The notes under the pieces are model-generated. The model did not search any database, was not told where the DNA came from, and saw only the letters and a program-made list of their open reading frames with translations. Positions 47,589 through 60,650 of a DNA stretch of 64,000 nt are shown one piece after another. Each line of letters starts with the position of its first letter. Within the stretch, counting starts at the first letter, position 1. A program made the position numbers and the translations under genes. The stretch covers positions 36,336,765 to 36,400,764 of the forward strand of contig CM053249.1 of the NCBI GenBank assembly GCA_028583405.1. The letters run 5' to 3'. Source of the stretch: Pogonophryne albipinna. Taxonomy: Eukaryota; Chordata; Actinopteri; Perciformes; Artedidraconidae.

Positions 47589-48021
47589 TGAATATTTAAG
47601 AGTAGACGGTTAGTGTTCTAGACCTTGACCCATCAAACTTGAATAATTTCTCATAAATACTTTTGTCTTGTTTATGTCGTTCTTTCTTTCTCCTCAACGT
47701 TCCGGGCACAGCTCAGGTCAGAGTTCTCTCTTTGAGAATTCCTTAAACCCAGGTGGATTTGGTCATGGTTGCTGTGACAACAACACAGTGAGCTCAGATC
47801 AGTAGAAGGTCTTCAGGTTTAGACCTTCTACATCTCAAAAATCGAAATGTATTACTGGGGATGCAGACATATGCAGGACACACCCTTTCAACTGAGTTGT
47901 TTCTCCCAAGGTAACCATAATGCCACGCAGTTAGATGTGTTTATCATTGTCTATCACTTGTATCACTTTAACAATCTTGATAAGACATGTTGTATTATTG
48001 TAATTCAAAACCTAAATAAAT
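47589..48021. other. Sequence with no recognisable feature
   Basis: AT-rich; leads into the LINE fragment, whose 5' truncation point is not sharp. Confidence 0.45.
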
Positions 48022-48941
48022 AATGCCTTTACTAAAAGGAGGGGAGGCAACTATTTTAAATAACTATAGGCCAATCTCTAAATTGTCAGTTCTGGCGAAG
48101 GTGCTCCAACGCCTAGTGAGTGAACAAGTAAAGGAGTTTTTATGTAAAAATAATATCCTGTCTAAACATCAGTCAGGCTTCAGAAAGCAACATAGCACCA
48201 TCACTGCGACAATGAAAGTGGTGAATGACATTACGAGTATCTTAGATAATAAGCAGAGTTGTGCAGCTCTATTTATTGACCTTTCCAAAGCGTTTGATAC
48301 GTCGATCATCGCATCTTAAAGCAGAGGCTACTCAGTATTGACATATCCAGCCATGCAGTGGGGTGGTTTGTGAACTACCTTTCTGAAAGGTCCCAATGTG
48401 TTCACTTTGATGGGCTGTCTTCTGAGTGGTTAAACATTACTAATGGTGTTCCCCAAGGTTCTGTTTTAGGTCCACTTTTATTCTCCATATATATCAACAG
48501 TTTAGGTGAAGCTACCTTACATTTTTATGAGGATGATACCGTGATGTACTGTGCAGGTCCCTCCATTAAGGAGGCTGGTGTTAAATTACAGGCTGTTTTT
48601 AACATTATTCAGACCCAGCTCTCTGAACTAAAGCTTCTTTTAAATGTTGATAAAACCAAGGTAATGCTCTTTTCTAAAGCTAAAAAGACACCAGAGCCTG
48701 TTTTGGATATTGTAACTGCGCAAGGAATAATACTTGAAGTGGTTGCCTGTTACAAATACCTAGGTATCTGGCTTGATGATTGTCTCACTTTTAAACTTCA
48801 GGTCAATAACCTGCTTAAAAAGCTGAGGGTTAGACTAGGTTTCTTTTTCAGAAACAAGTCCTGTTTCTCTTTTGAAGCCAGGAAAAGGCTAGTCACTGTG
48901 ACCTTTTTACCTGTGCTGGACTATGGTGATCTGATCTATAT
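48022..48941 (+). pseudogene. LINE reverse transcriptase fragment
   Basis: Plus-strand relative of the LINE at 34997: MPLLKGGEATILNNYRPISK, QSGFRKQHSTITATMK, ALFIDLSKAFDT, a break at about 48298 (frameshift with small loss), then GVPQGSVLGPLLFSIY and LHFYEDDTVMYC. The active-site box reads YEDD. It ends abruptly at 48941 (LDYGDLIYM) where a hAT-type end begins. It lacks the 5' part and the C-terminus. Confidence 0.85.
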
Positions 48942-49393
48942 GCAGGGCTGCACATAACTGGTGCGCAGGTGCGCATGTGCACCTCCGCCAAAAAATGAGC
49001 ACCGGGTGGGCGCTGCGCTGGTAGCTCTGGGAGGGGAAAAAACATTTTTGACCGTTGGGGCTCATCCTAATTTTCGGCCTTGATGTAACAATATTCATAA
49101 TTAAGTAACTGTAACACCCTTTTCACTCCGGTTACACGTTTCATTTGCCCTGTACGATTGGCGCTGTAAGTGATGAAAATGGGGGATGTTGGCTTATCTG
49201 GCGCCCGCAGCTCACAGCCAAAGTGCGAGGGAGAGAGGGAGGGTGCACCGGTACCGGCGCTGTTGTTATTAGAATCTGGTGCTAGCTAAGAAGAAGATGT
49301 TTCTACAATGATGTGGAGGGAGAGTCCTCTCCAGTCAGACTGAGAGGCTGATAACTACAGCTCAGTGAGGTAAAGGACTCTGAGTGTTTAGAT
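48942..49393 (+). mobile_element. hAT element A, left part
   Basis: Begins CAGGGCTGCACATAACTGGT directly within the LINE coding sequence. It is interrupted at 49394 by another hAT element and resumes at 51651. Its right terminal repeat was not found. Confidence 0.6.
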
Positions 49394-51642
49394 CAGGGGT
49401 CTCAGACTCCATTTACCTGGGGGCCGCTGGACGTAGAGTCTGGGCAAGTCTGGGCCGCTTCAAGTATTCCACAAAAAATGTATTAAAAAATACAACATTA
49501 ACAGTTCTTCAACATCTTCTTAACATGAACGGTTCTTCACAACATAACTATTTACAGTTGCTCTTGCCTACTCCTTGCTGGTAGAGACCTGGCAGTGCTT
49601 CCTCTCACACAGCTGAGCAACATTTGGTTTGAGGGAGGAAGCAGTTGAAACCCTTAGTATGGCTTGAAGATGTTCATCAGTATGTCTGGACCTGTACTTT
49701 GACTTATTGAAGTTCATGGTGGAGAAGAGCTGTTCACACATATATGTGCTCCCAAAAAGGCACATGGTCCGCTTGAACATCCTGGAAAGCTCAGGGAAGG
49801 AGGGGGGCAATTCTCTCATGAACTGTCCAAGCTTGTCTGCTTTCCCATTCACTTCCCTGAACTTGGCTTTGAGCTCAGAATTGTACTGCAGGTCAATGAG
49901 CTCCATTTGAAGCACACCAGGGGCATTTTCCACATCAAAGGAGAAGGGGTCTGCAAACATTTGGAAAGTGGCTCTATGTGTCTTGAAGTCTGCAAACCGC
50001 TGATCAAATTCCTCCTGTAGCTTCACAATGGCATCAACATACTTCTCACCACTGAATGCTGTGCCCTTGTCCATGAGAGCCTTGCATGCTGGGAAATGGC
50101 AGAGGTTTTTCTGAGGGAGCTGGGCTTTCCATAACACCAGTTTTGTAGAGAATGCTTTGAAATTGTCATATGCTGCACTGACAAGCTGGCCCTGGCCCTG
50201 CAACTTCTTATTCAGTGCATTCAGCTCCTGTGTGATGTCAACAAGAAAAGCTAAGTCCATGAGCCATTTGGGATCACTCAGCTCTGGAACAGCCATCCCA
50301 CCCTTTTCCAGCATGAATACTTTCAGTTCTGTTCTCAACTCAAAAAACCTCTTCAGGACGTGTCCCCTGCTGAGCCAACGCACCTCTGTGAAGTAGAGCA
50401 CATCCTCATATTCTGACTCAATTTCCTCCAAAAAAGCACGGAACTGGCAGTGCTTTAAGCCCCTGGATCTGATATGGTTGAGCATTTCACAACAACAGAC
50501 ATCACATTGTCAAATTTCAAGCATTTGCTGCAAAGGGCCTGCTGATGGATAATGCAGTGCAGAGCAATAGCCTCCTCCACACCCTCCTCCTCCAGTTTTC
50601 TTTGAACAAGTGCCACCAGCCCATTTTTCCTCCCTGTCATTGATGGCGCTCCGTCGGTCGTAATTCCAACAAACCTCTTCCATGGCAGACCAATATCCGC
50701 AATGGCATCACACAGTTGCTGGAATATCTCCTGAGCGGTGGTCTGGCCATGCATTGGTTTCACTTTAAGCAACTCCTCTGTCACTTTAAACTTGTCATCA
50801 ACACCACGGACATACATTGCGAGCTGAGCGGTGTCAGTGATGTCCGTGCTCTCATCAAGAGTCACAGAGTATGCACGGAAAAGTTTGGCTTTGTCGCACA
50901 GCTGATCATATATGTCACTTGATAAGTCAGAAATGCGCTCTGCCACTGTGTTAGCTGACAGGCTGATGTTGTTAAACTGACCCTTCTTTTCCGGACAGAC
51001 TATACTTGCAGCCTGCAACATGCACTTTTTTACAAACTCGCCTTCCGTAAACGGCTTTCCCACCTTAGCAATCATCTCACTCACCACATAGCTAGCTTCG
51101 ACTGCTAAATCAGCCTCATTGCTTCCTTTCTTGAAGAGATTTTGTTGCTTCCATAGACATTTTTTTAGCTCTGTGACTCTTTTCTCTCTCTCTTCTCCCA
51201 GATATTTTGCATACTCTGCATGTTTAGTTGAGTAGTGACGTTTGACGTTATACTCCTTGAATACAACGATTTTCTCTGTGCATATAAGGCACGTTGCGTT
51301 CATCTTCTGTGGTCATCATCGACTTTTCTTTTCCCTGAAAGTTTTGATGTAGACATGACTGGGCGATATATTTTCCTTCCACTCTGTGTCACTTTTGGAT
51401 CACTCTGTGATTGATTCCGCTGCGCGCATTTGATTGACGTGGCGGAGTTCCCTCGGAGGGGGGAGGGGCGAGGGAACTGCGAGCAGCAGTTCCCTGCTAG
51501 CAGCGGGATCAATCCAAAAATGTAATTAAAATGTGAAAGCGCAAACGTAAACGCGCGGGCCAGATTAACACTATTACATGATATCAACAACGGGGCCATG
51601 AGAAACTGTCTCGGCCAGCAGGCCTGGAGTCTGAGACACCTG
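49394..51642 (-). mobile_element. hAT element B, complete (TSD GTTTAGAT)
   Basis: Ends CAGGGGTCTCAGACTCC and GGAGTCTGAGACACCTG (one mismatch) are flanked by GTTTAGAT at 49386-49393 and 51643-51650. The 2.25-kb body encodes a hAT transposase on the minus strand. Size and structure are those of an autonomous element. Confidence 0.95.
49568..51356 (-). pseudogene. hAT transposase of the GTF2IRD2/ZBED-like group
   Basis: Start MSTSKLSGKRKVDDDHRR at 51356; a lesion near 51300 removes a few residues before the BED-type finger (CLIC...HYSTKH). Then AVEASYVVSEMIAKVGKPF, SVTLDESTDITDTAQL (first Asp), ITTDGAPSMTGRKNGL (second Asp), ALHCIIHQQALCSK, a 1-nt loss near 50480, TEVRWLSRGHVLKRF, and the dimerisation end CEQLFSTMNFNKSKYRSR with DEHLQAIL. 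The domain order is that of the hAT transposases related to GTF2IRD2 and ZBED5-type host genes. Two lesions make it inactive but it is otherwise full length. Confidence 0.9.
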
Positions 51643-51951
51643 GTTTAGATAGTTCACTTTAGTCTAAGTTCAAACGGTTTGGTCACAATTTATGTAAACA
51701 CATATTTCCAAGGCACTCCATTATAATTATTGGGATAAACAGGTTTGAAATCATTTCAATGTATACTATAGGACAGTAACCAAAAATATCCTTTAAAACT
51801 GGAGAGAAAAATGCATAAATAAATAAATGTTAAGGTAAAATAAGATATGAATGAACAACACAAATAAAACAAGTTACATTCATTTCTTATTGGCTATGGT
51901 AGGTTATTGGTTATGTTCACATACTTATTTTATTACATCCACTTGTCTAAG

Positions 51952-52494
51952 ATGACAACAGAGACTTTCGACCCAAAACCAGCTGTTGACTTGTGGATGC
52001 AAGCAGCTAATCGCAGACTCAACCAGAGAGAAAGAAGTAGGCCTACATCATCAGCTACTGTCACGATCTGTCTGTGTTGTGTTTTGTCTTGTCTTTTTCT
52101 GTCTTTGGTTTCATGTTTTATTTTTGAAAAGTGTTCACCCCCTGTCTTGCCTGTTGCTGTCTGTCTGTTTTCCCTCCTACCTGAATACCCGATTGTGTTC
52201 ACCTGGTGCCCCTGTGTTTTCTCCTCCCTCCTCACCTGTGTCTTGTTTGTGTGATTAGTCTTGTGTGTATTTAAGTTCTGGTTTGTCTGTCTGTCATTGT
52301 TGGTTCATTGTTTGTCTGTGACTGTGTTCACGGTAGTGTTCTGTTTGTCCGTGTTAACCTTGAAATAAAGGTATTTTCAGTCTAATCTGCATTTGGGTCC
52401 TGCCTGCTTCGCTCACCCCTTAACAGCTACAATGTCTGACAGAGAGGAAGACAGTGAGGAGAACAGTCAGGAGGGTAGTGATGACAGCTTGTGA
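51952..52494 (+). pseudogene. C-terminal exon of hAT A, split by a solo LTR
   Basis: 51952-52058 reads MTTETFDPKPAVDLWMQAAN then RRLNQRERSRP, and 52431-52494 reads SDREEDSEENSQEGSDDSL before a TGA. When the LTR and one GCTAC copy are disregarded the two parts are in the same frame. FDPKPAVDLWM-type words occur near the C-terminus of Ac-like hAT transposases; the acidic tail fits too. The assignment is tentative but the split is clear. Confidence 0.6.
52059..52425 (+). mobile_element. Solo LTR (TSD GCTAC)
   Basis: TGTCACGATCTG...CCCCTTAACA, 367 bp, flanked by GCTAC at 52054-52058 and 52426-52430. It shares the words GTGTTCACC, CTTGAAATAAAGG and ATTTGGGTCCTGC with the LTRs at 29011/32598, hence a related family. 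Confidence 0.9.
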
Positions 52495-52717
52495 TTACTG
52501 GTCGTGCTAATGTTGTCTTGTGTTCACCTCTGCATGTGAGTAGTATTAACAATACCCCTTTCGTCTCATTAGTATGCATAAAAAGTGACAGATGGGCACG
52601 CCCCCAATTATGCAAATGAGCTAAGTCCCGCCTCCCATTGTTCGAGACCCTTTGATGTGAGGGGTGAGGTGTTATAACAGGTAGGTGTGAAAAGCCCCCC
52701 TGTGTAGTGCCTTTGTT

Positions 52718-52935
52718 GTCTAATTCTTTGATGTATTGATTAAGGCAGTCTCTTTGAAGTTATGTTGTCTGGCCCCTCACACCCCTTTGTAGTCTAATTC
52801 TTTGATGTGTTGATTAAGGTAGTCTCTTTGAAGTTATGTTGTCTGTCCCCTCACACCCCTTGGTGGTCTAATTCTTTGATGTGTTGATTAAGGCAGTCTC
52901 TTTGAAGTTATGCTGTCTGGTCCCCTCAGGGTTGT
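52718..52935. repeat. 74-bp tandem repeat, three units
   Basis: GTCTAATTCTTTGATGTNTT begins units at 52718, 52792 and 52866; TTTGAAGTTATG and CCCCTCACACCCCTT are shared. Degenerate parts (CCTTTGATGT) persist to about 53020. Confidence 0.9.
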
Positions 52936-53119
52936 ATAATCTAATTAGCCTTTGATGTTTTGCCCTTTGATGTGGTGTGTTATAAGCCTTTGATGTTAAT
53001 CTAGGTGTCTCTTTGAAGTTATGCGTGAGACTGTCCAACCCCCTCCCAGCCCAGGCCTCTCCCCCCTTTCTCCACCCCCTTCCTTTTGGGCTAGGAGGCC
53101 CGCAGATAGTGGGGGGTGG

Positions 53120-53477
53120 AATTAGGTGAAAATAGAAATAAGCTCAAAACTAATTAAAAAGACAGTAATTTCCACTTACCAAGTCACCTTGGAAAAAAGA
53201 AAAATTGGCCAAGAGACGCCTGTGACAACTTACCGCCATCCGTCCGGAGCGCCAGTCAAGAAACGAATGCCACAGCTGTGCGGGGTTCAGACCCCTACAG
53301 CCAGAGATCTGTGCACAAACTTATCTCGTGCCCTCTTTTTGTCATGTGAGCGCGTTCATGTGTGCTGGAGGAGGGGCTCTGTGAGGAAGTGGCAGATTTT
53401 CGGTTGTGTACTTTTCTAATTCTAGCTCACTCGAGCTGGTTTCTCCAAAATGACCTACCCCTACCTTTAAGAACAAT

Positions 53478-53576
<99 letters not shown>

Positions 53577-54200
53577 GGAGTTGGCCTTTGATGTGGGGGT
53601 TTGAGATAAGCCTGGGATGTTAATCTATATGTTGATTTAAGACACTCTCTGTGAGGTGAGAAGCGAGGGGATGGAGTTAGTTTTTAAAAAACAAATACGC
53701 TCAAACTAAATAAAACAGCCATTAATTTTCACTCACTAAGACACCTAAAAACGTTATTGTCCTCTCTAGATTTGATTCAGGGTTTTGCTTTAAATGATTA
53801 GTGCTTGCTAAGGATGTTTCTTTTCAAGTTTTTGTGAAACTGTTAACTACAAGGAAGTATCTGTTTGCAAAGAAGGTATTCATATTAATTTAAAAAAGAT
53901 CTTATTTAGGTTTTTAATAGTGATAACTAAGTTTCACTCTGTGGGGGGACAAAAGAAGCATCGTTAATCACCTGGATAAAGGACTCTTTAAAGCAGAGAT
54001 GCCATATGCAGACACACACCTGAATATCAGCAGGAGAGGACTCTCTAAAGTAAATACATTATAGGGTTAAAATAAGATATATATGTGGTGGAATTAGTTT
54101 AAAACAGTCACCTTACACTTTTTTAGTTGTCCTCTCTAAATTAGATGTAAGTTTTTTTTTTAAATGATTAGTGTTAATTAAGGGCTATTGTTATTTTGGT
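53120..54200. repeat. Three diverged copies of a 100-150-bp segment
   Basis: GGAATTAGG/GGAGTTAGTTT starts with downstream ACTAA(T)TAAAA, AGTCACCTT and TTGTCCTCTCTA words recur near 53120, 53670 and 54090. A (AC)n run lies between at 53481-53572. No gene is seen. Confidence 0.5.
53481..53572. repeat. (AC)n microsatellite
   Basis: AC run with one TA interruption. Confidence 0.95.
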
Positions 54201-54479
54201 TTATAAGGGGATAAGAGTTCAACTTTTAAAAATTGCACAGGATCATGAAGTGAGAGGGCTAATGAGCCAGCACCATACCTCCTCTATGCATTTTCTTGAC
54301 CTGTATCTGATCTTGAAAAACTCTGGTAAGTACTTTTTTATTTTTATTTTATAATATCATGTAATTATTGAATGTTTTTTTTTTTTGGTAGGGGTTAAAC
54401 TAGTATATTATGTGGATAGTATATTATTAGATACTTACAAATGTTATGTTTTTTCTGTTTACAGTAGAGACCCTGTGTG

Positions 54480-57400
54480 CTGAAATCTACTCAAACAGAG
54501 TACTTCATGATAGTGGTCAGCTTTTTAACACAAAAGTGTATCTTTCAGTAACTTTCTCAGAGAATTTAAGCATAAATCTGTCAAATGTTCAAAACAGCCT
54601 TCACTGAAATAGCCTCAAAATCACAAACTGCCATTAAGAGTCAGATTCTTAACGAAATCTACTGACACAAAGTACTTCATTATCTACTTTTCAGCTTTTA
54701 TACACAAAAGTGTATCTTTCAGTAACTTTCTCAGAGAATTTAAGCATAAATCTGTCAAATGTTCAAAACAGCCTTGTTTCACTGAAATAGCCTCAAAATC
54801 ACAAACTGCCATTAAGAGTCAGAATCCTAACGAAATCTACTCAAACAGAGTACTTCATGGTAGTGGTCAGCTTTTAAACACAAAAGTGTATCTTTCAGTA
54901 ACTTTCTGAGAGAATTTAAGCATAAATCTGTCAAATGTTCAAAACAGCCTTCACTGAAATAGCCTCAAAATCACAAACTGCCATTAAGAGTCAGATCTTA
55001 ACGAAATCTACTGACAAAGAGTACTTCATGGTAGTGGTCAGCTTTTAAACACAAAAGTGTATCTTTCAGTAACTTTCTGAGAGAATTTAAGCATAAATCT
55101 GTCAAATGTTCAAAACAGCCTTCACTGAAATAGCCTCAAAATCACAAACTGCCATTAAGAGTCAGATTCTTAACGAAATCTACTGACACAAAGTACTTCA
55201 TTATCTACTTTTCAGCTTTTTACACAAAAGTGTATCTTTCAGTAACTTTCTCAGAGAATTTAAGCATAAATCTGTCAAATGTTCAAAACAGCCTTCACTG
55301 AAATAGCCTCAAAATCACAAACTGCCATTAAGAGTCAGATGCTTGACGAAATCTACTAACAGACTTTCATGGTAGTGTCAGCTTTTAAACACAAAAGTGT
55401 ATCTTTCGGTAACTTTTGAGAGAATTAAGCATAAATCTGTCAAATGTTCAAAAGCCTTCACTGAAATAGCCTCAAAATCACAAACTGCCATTAAGAGTCA
55501 GATGCTTGACGAAATCTCTGACACGAGTACTTTCAGGTAGTGGCAGCTTTTAAACACAAAAGTGTATCTTTCGGTAACTTTCTGAGAGAATTTAAGCATA
55601 AATCTGTCAAATGTTCAAAACAGCCTTCACTGAAATAGCCTCAAAATCACAAACTGCCATTAAGAGTCAGATTCTTAATGAAATCTACTGACACAAGTAC
55701 TTCATTATCTACTTTTCAGCTTTTAAAAAAAAAGTGTATCTTTCGTAACTTTCTCAGAGAATTTAAACATAAATCTGTCAAATGTTCAAAACAGCCTTCA
55801 CTGACATAGCCTCAAAATGACAAACTGCCATTAAGAGTCAGATTCTTAACGAAATCTACTCAGAGCACTTCATGGTAGTGGTCAGCTTTTTAAATACAAA
55901 AGTGTATCTTTCAGTAACCTTTTGAGAGAATTAAGCATAAATCTGTCAAATGTTCAAAACAGCCTTCACTGAAATAGCCTCAAAATCACAAACTGCCATT
56001 AAGAGTCAGATTCTTAACGAAATCTACTGACACAAAGTACTTCATTATCTACTTTTTCAGCTTTTATACACAAAAGTGTATCTTGCAGTAACTTTCTCAG
56101 AGAATTTAAACATAAATCTGTCAAATGTTCAAAACAGCCTTCACTGACATAGCCTCAAAATCACAAACTGCCATTAAGAGTCAGAATCCTAGCGAAATCT
56201 ACTCAGAGTACTTCATGGTAGTGGTCAGCTTTTAAATACAAAAGTGTATCTTTCAGTAACTTTTTGAGAGAATTAAGCATAAATCTGTCAAATGTTCAAA
56301 ACAGCCTTGTTTCACTGAAATGGCGTCAAAATCACAAACTGGCTGAAACTATACAGTGAATTAGAGAAATTACAGCACAGAGTTTTCTACTACGACACAG
56401 ATAGTATAATCTATGTGACAAGAAAGGGGCAGTCTCCAGTACTTTCATGGTAGTGGTCAGCTTTTTAAATACAAAAGTGTATCTTTCGGTAACTTTCTGA
56501 GAGAATTAAGCATAAATCTGTCAAATGTTCAAAACAGCCTTCACTGAAATAGCCTCAAAATCACAAACTGCCATTAAGAGTCAGATTCTTAACGAAATCT
56601 ACTGACACAAAGTACTTCATTATCTACTTTTCAGCTTTTAAAAAAGAAAAGTGTATCTTTCGGTAACCTTTTGAGAGAATTAAGAATAAATCTGTCAAAT
56701 GTTCAAAACGGCCTTCACTGAAATAGCCTCAAAATCACAAACTGCCATTAAGAGTCAGAATCCTAACGAAATCTACGCAAACAGAGTACTTCATGGTAGT
56801 GGTCAGCTTTTAAACACAAAAGTGTATCTTTCTGTAACTTTCTGAGAGAATTTAAGCATAAATCTGTCAAATGTTCAAAACAGCCTTGTTTCACTGAAAT
56901 AGCCTCAAAATCACAAACTGCCATTAAGAGTCAGATTCTTAACGAGATCTACTGACACAAAGTACTTCATTATCTACTTTTCAGCTTTTATACACAAAAG
57001 TGTATCTTTCAGTAACTTTCTCAGAGAATTTAAGCATAAATCTGTCAAATGTTCAAAACAGCCTTGTATCACTGAAATAGCGTCAAAATCACAAACTGCC
57101 ATTAAGAGTCAGATTCTTAACGAAATCTACTGACACAAAGTCATTCATTATCTACTTTTCAGCTTTTATACACAAAAGTGTATCTTTCAGTAACTTTCTC
57201 AGAGAATTTAAACATAAATCTGTCAAATGTTCAAAACAGCCTTCACTGAAATAGCCTCAAAATGACAAACTGCCATTAAGAGTCAGATGCTTGACGAAAT
57301 CTACTAAAACAGAGTGCTTTTCATGGTAGTAGTCAGCTTTTAAACACAAAAGTGTATCTTTCGGTAACTTTTTGAGAGAATTACGTATAAATCAGTCAAA

Positions 57401-60400
57401 TGTTCAAAATAGCCTTCACTGAAATAGCCTCAAAATGACAAACTGCCATTAAGAGTCAGATGCTTGACGAAATCTCCTGACACGGAGTACTTTCATGGTA
57501 GTGGCCAGCTTTTTAAACACAAAAGTGTATCTTTCGGTAACTTTCTGAGACAATTTAAGCATAAATCTGTCAAATGTTCAAAACAGCCTTCACTGAAATA
57601 GCCTCAAAATCACAAACTGCCATTAAGAGTCAGATTCTTAATGAAATCTACGGACACAATGTACTTCATTATCTACTTTTTCAGCTTTTAAAAAAGAAAA
57701 GTGTATCTTTCGGTAACTTTCTCAGAGAATTTAAACATAAATCTGTCAAATGTTCAAAACAGCCTTCACTGACATAGCCTCAAAATGACAAACTGCCATT
57801 AAGAGTCAGATTCTTAACTAAATCTACTCAGAGCACTTCATGGTAGTGGTCAGCTTTTTAAGTACAAAAGTGTATCTTTCAGTAACTTTTTGAGAGAATT
57901 AAGCATAAATCTGTCAAATGTTCAAAACAGCCTTCACTGAAATAGCCTCAAAATCACAAACTGCCATTAAGAGGCAGATTCTTAACGAAATCTACTGACA
58001 CAAAGTACTTCATTATCTACTTTTTCAGCTTTTATACACAAAAGTGTATCTTGCAGTAACTTTCTCAGAGAATTTAAACATAAATCTGTCAAATGTTCAA
58101 AACAGCCTTCACTGACATAGCCTCAAAATCACAAACTGCCATTAAGAGTCAGAATCCTAGCGAAATCTACTCAGAGTACTTCATGGTAGTGGTCAGCTTT
58201 TAAATACAAAAGTGTATCTTTCAGTAACTTTTTGAGAGAATTAAGCATAAATCTGTCAAATGTTCAAAACAGCCTTGTTTCACTGAAATGGCGTCAAAAT
58301 CACAAACTGGCTGAAACTATACAGTGAATTGGAGAAATTACAGCACAGAGTTTTCTACTACGACACAGATAGTATAATCTATGTGACAAGAAAGGGGCAG
58401 TCTCCAGTACTTTCATGGTAGTGGTCAGCTTTTAAACACAAAAGTGTATCTTTCAGTAACTTTCTGAGAGAATTTAAGCATAAATCTATCAAATGTTCAA
58501 AACAGCCTTCACCGAAATAGCGTCAAAATCACACACTGCCATTAAGAGTCAGATTCTTAACAAAATCTACTGACACAAAGTACTTCATTATCTACTTTTC
58601 AGCTTTTATACACAAAAGTGTATCTTTCAGTAACTTTCTCAGAGAATTTAAGCATAAATCTGTCAAATGTTCAAAACAGCCTTGTTTCACGGAAATAGCC
58701 TCAAAATCACAAACTGCCATTAAGAGTCAGAATCCAAACGAAATCTACTCAGAGTACTTCATGGTAGTGGTCAGCTTTTAAACACAAAAGTGTATCTTTC
58801 AGTAACTTTCTGAGAGAATTTAAGCATAAATCTGTCAAATGTTCAAAACAGCCTTCACTGAAATAGCGTCAAAATCACAAACTGCCATTAAGAGTCAGAT
58901 TCTTAACGAAATCTACTGACGCAAAGTAATTCATTATCTACTTTTCAGCTTTTATACACAAAAGTGTATCTTTCAGTAACTTTCTCAGAGAATTTAAACA
59001 TAAATCTGTCAAATGTTCAAAACAGACTTCACTGAAATAGCCTCAAAATGACAAACTGCCATTAAGAGTCAGATGCTTGACGAAATCTACTAAAACAGAG
59101 TGCTTTCATGGTAGTGGCCAGCTTTTTAAACACAAAAGTGTATCTTTCGGTAACTTTCTGAGAGAATTTAAGCATAAATAAGTCAAATGTTCAAAACAGC
59201 CTTCACTGAAATAGCGTCAAAATCACAAACTGCCATTAAGAGTCAGATTCTTAACGAAATCTACTGACGCAAAGTAATTCATTATCTACTTTTCAGCTTT
59301 TATACACAAAAGTGTATCTTTCAGTAACTTTCTCAGAGAATTTAAACATAAATCTGTCAAATGTTCAAAACAGCCTTCACTGAAATAGCCTCAAAATGAC
59401 AAACTGCCATTAAGAGTCAGATGCTTGACGAAATCTACTAAAACAGAGTGCTTTCATGGTAGTGGCCAGCTTTTTAAACACAAAAGTGTATCTTTCGGTA
59501 ACTTTCTGAGAGAATTTAAACATAAATCTGTCAAATGTTCAAAACAGCCTTCACTGACATAGCCTCAAAATCACAAACTGCCATTAAGAGTCAGAATCCT
59601 AGCGAAATCTACTCAGAGTACTTCATGGTAGTGGTCAGCTTTTAAATACAAAAGTGTATCTTTCAGTAACTTTTTGAGAGAATTAAGCATAAATCTGTCA
59701 AATGTTCAAAACAGCCTTGTTTCACTGAAATGGCGTCAAAATCACAAACTGGCTGAAACTATACAGTGAATTGGAGAAATTACAGCACAGAGTTTTCTAC
59801 TACGACACATATAGTATAATCTATGTGACAATAAAGGGGCAGTCTCCAGTACTTTCATGGTAGTGGTCAGCTTTTAAACACAAAAGTGTATCTTTCAGTA
59901 ACTTTCTGAGAGAATTTAAGCATAAATCTATCAAATGTTCAAAACAGCCTTCACCGAAATAGCGTCAAAATCACACACTGCCATTAAGAGTCAGATTCTT
60001 AACGAAATCTACTGACACAAAGTACTTCATTATCTACTTTTCAGCTTTTATACACAAAAGTGTATCTTTCATTAACTTTCTCAGAGAATTTAAGCATAAA
60101 TCTGTCAAATGTTCAAAACAGCCTTGTTTCACGGAAATAGCCTCAAAATCACAAACTGCCATAAAGAGTCAGAATCCTAACGAAATCTACTCAAACAGAG
60201 TACTTCATGGTAGTGGTCAGCTTTTAAACACAAAAGTGTATCTTTCAGTAACTTTCTGAGAGAATTTAAGCATAAATCTGTCAAATGTTCAAAACAGCCT
60301 TCACTGAAATAGCGTCAAAATCACAAACTGCCATTAAGAGTCAGATTCTTAACTAAATCTACTCAGAGCACTTCATGGTAGTGGTCAGCTTTTTAAGTAC

Positions 60401-60650
60401 AAAAGTGTATCTTTCAGTAACTTTTTGAGAGAATTAAGCATAAATCTGTCAAATGTTCAAAACAGCCTTGTTTCACTGAAATGGCGTCAAAATCACAAAC
60501 TGGCTGAAACTATACAGTGAATTGGAGAAATTACAGCACAGAGTTTTCTACTACGACACATATAGTATAATCTATGTGACAATAAAGGGGCAGTCTCCAG
60601 TACTTTCATGGTAGTGGTCAGCTTTTAAACACAAAAGTGTATCTTTCAGT
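54480..60650. repeat. Satellite array, about 35 monomers of about 174 bp
   Basis: The word ACAAAAGTGTATCTTTC returns every 160-190 bp to the assembly gap. Two monomer types alternate over parts of the array: one with ACTTCATGGTAGTGGTCAGC, the other with ACTTCATTATCTACTTTTCA. A 105-bp block (GGCTGAAACTATACAGTGAA to GGGGCAGTCTCCAGTAC) is inserted near 56340, 58310, 59750 and 60500, marking higher-order repeats of 1,970, 1,440 and 750 bp. No long open frame; not coding. Confidence 0.95.

Larger units (their letters stand above)
51651..52500 (+). mobile_element. hAT element A, right part
   Basis: Continuation after hAT B, holding a C-terminal coding exon that is itself split by a solo LTR. The outer right boundary was not identified. 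Confidence 0.5.

Noticed and set aside
54480..60650. CRISPR-like array of regular repeats
   Set aside because: Monomers are adjacent with no unique spacers, the periods vary, and the genome is a vertebrate's.
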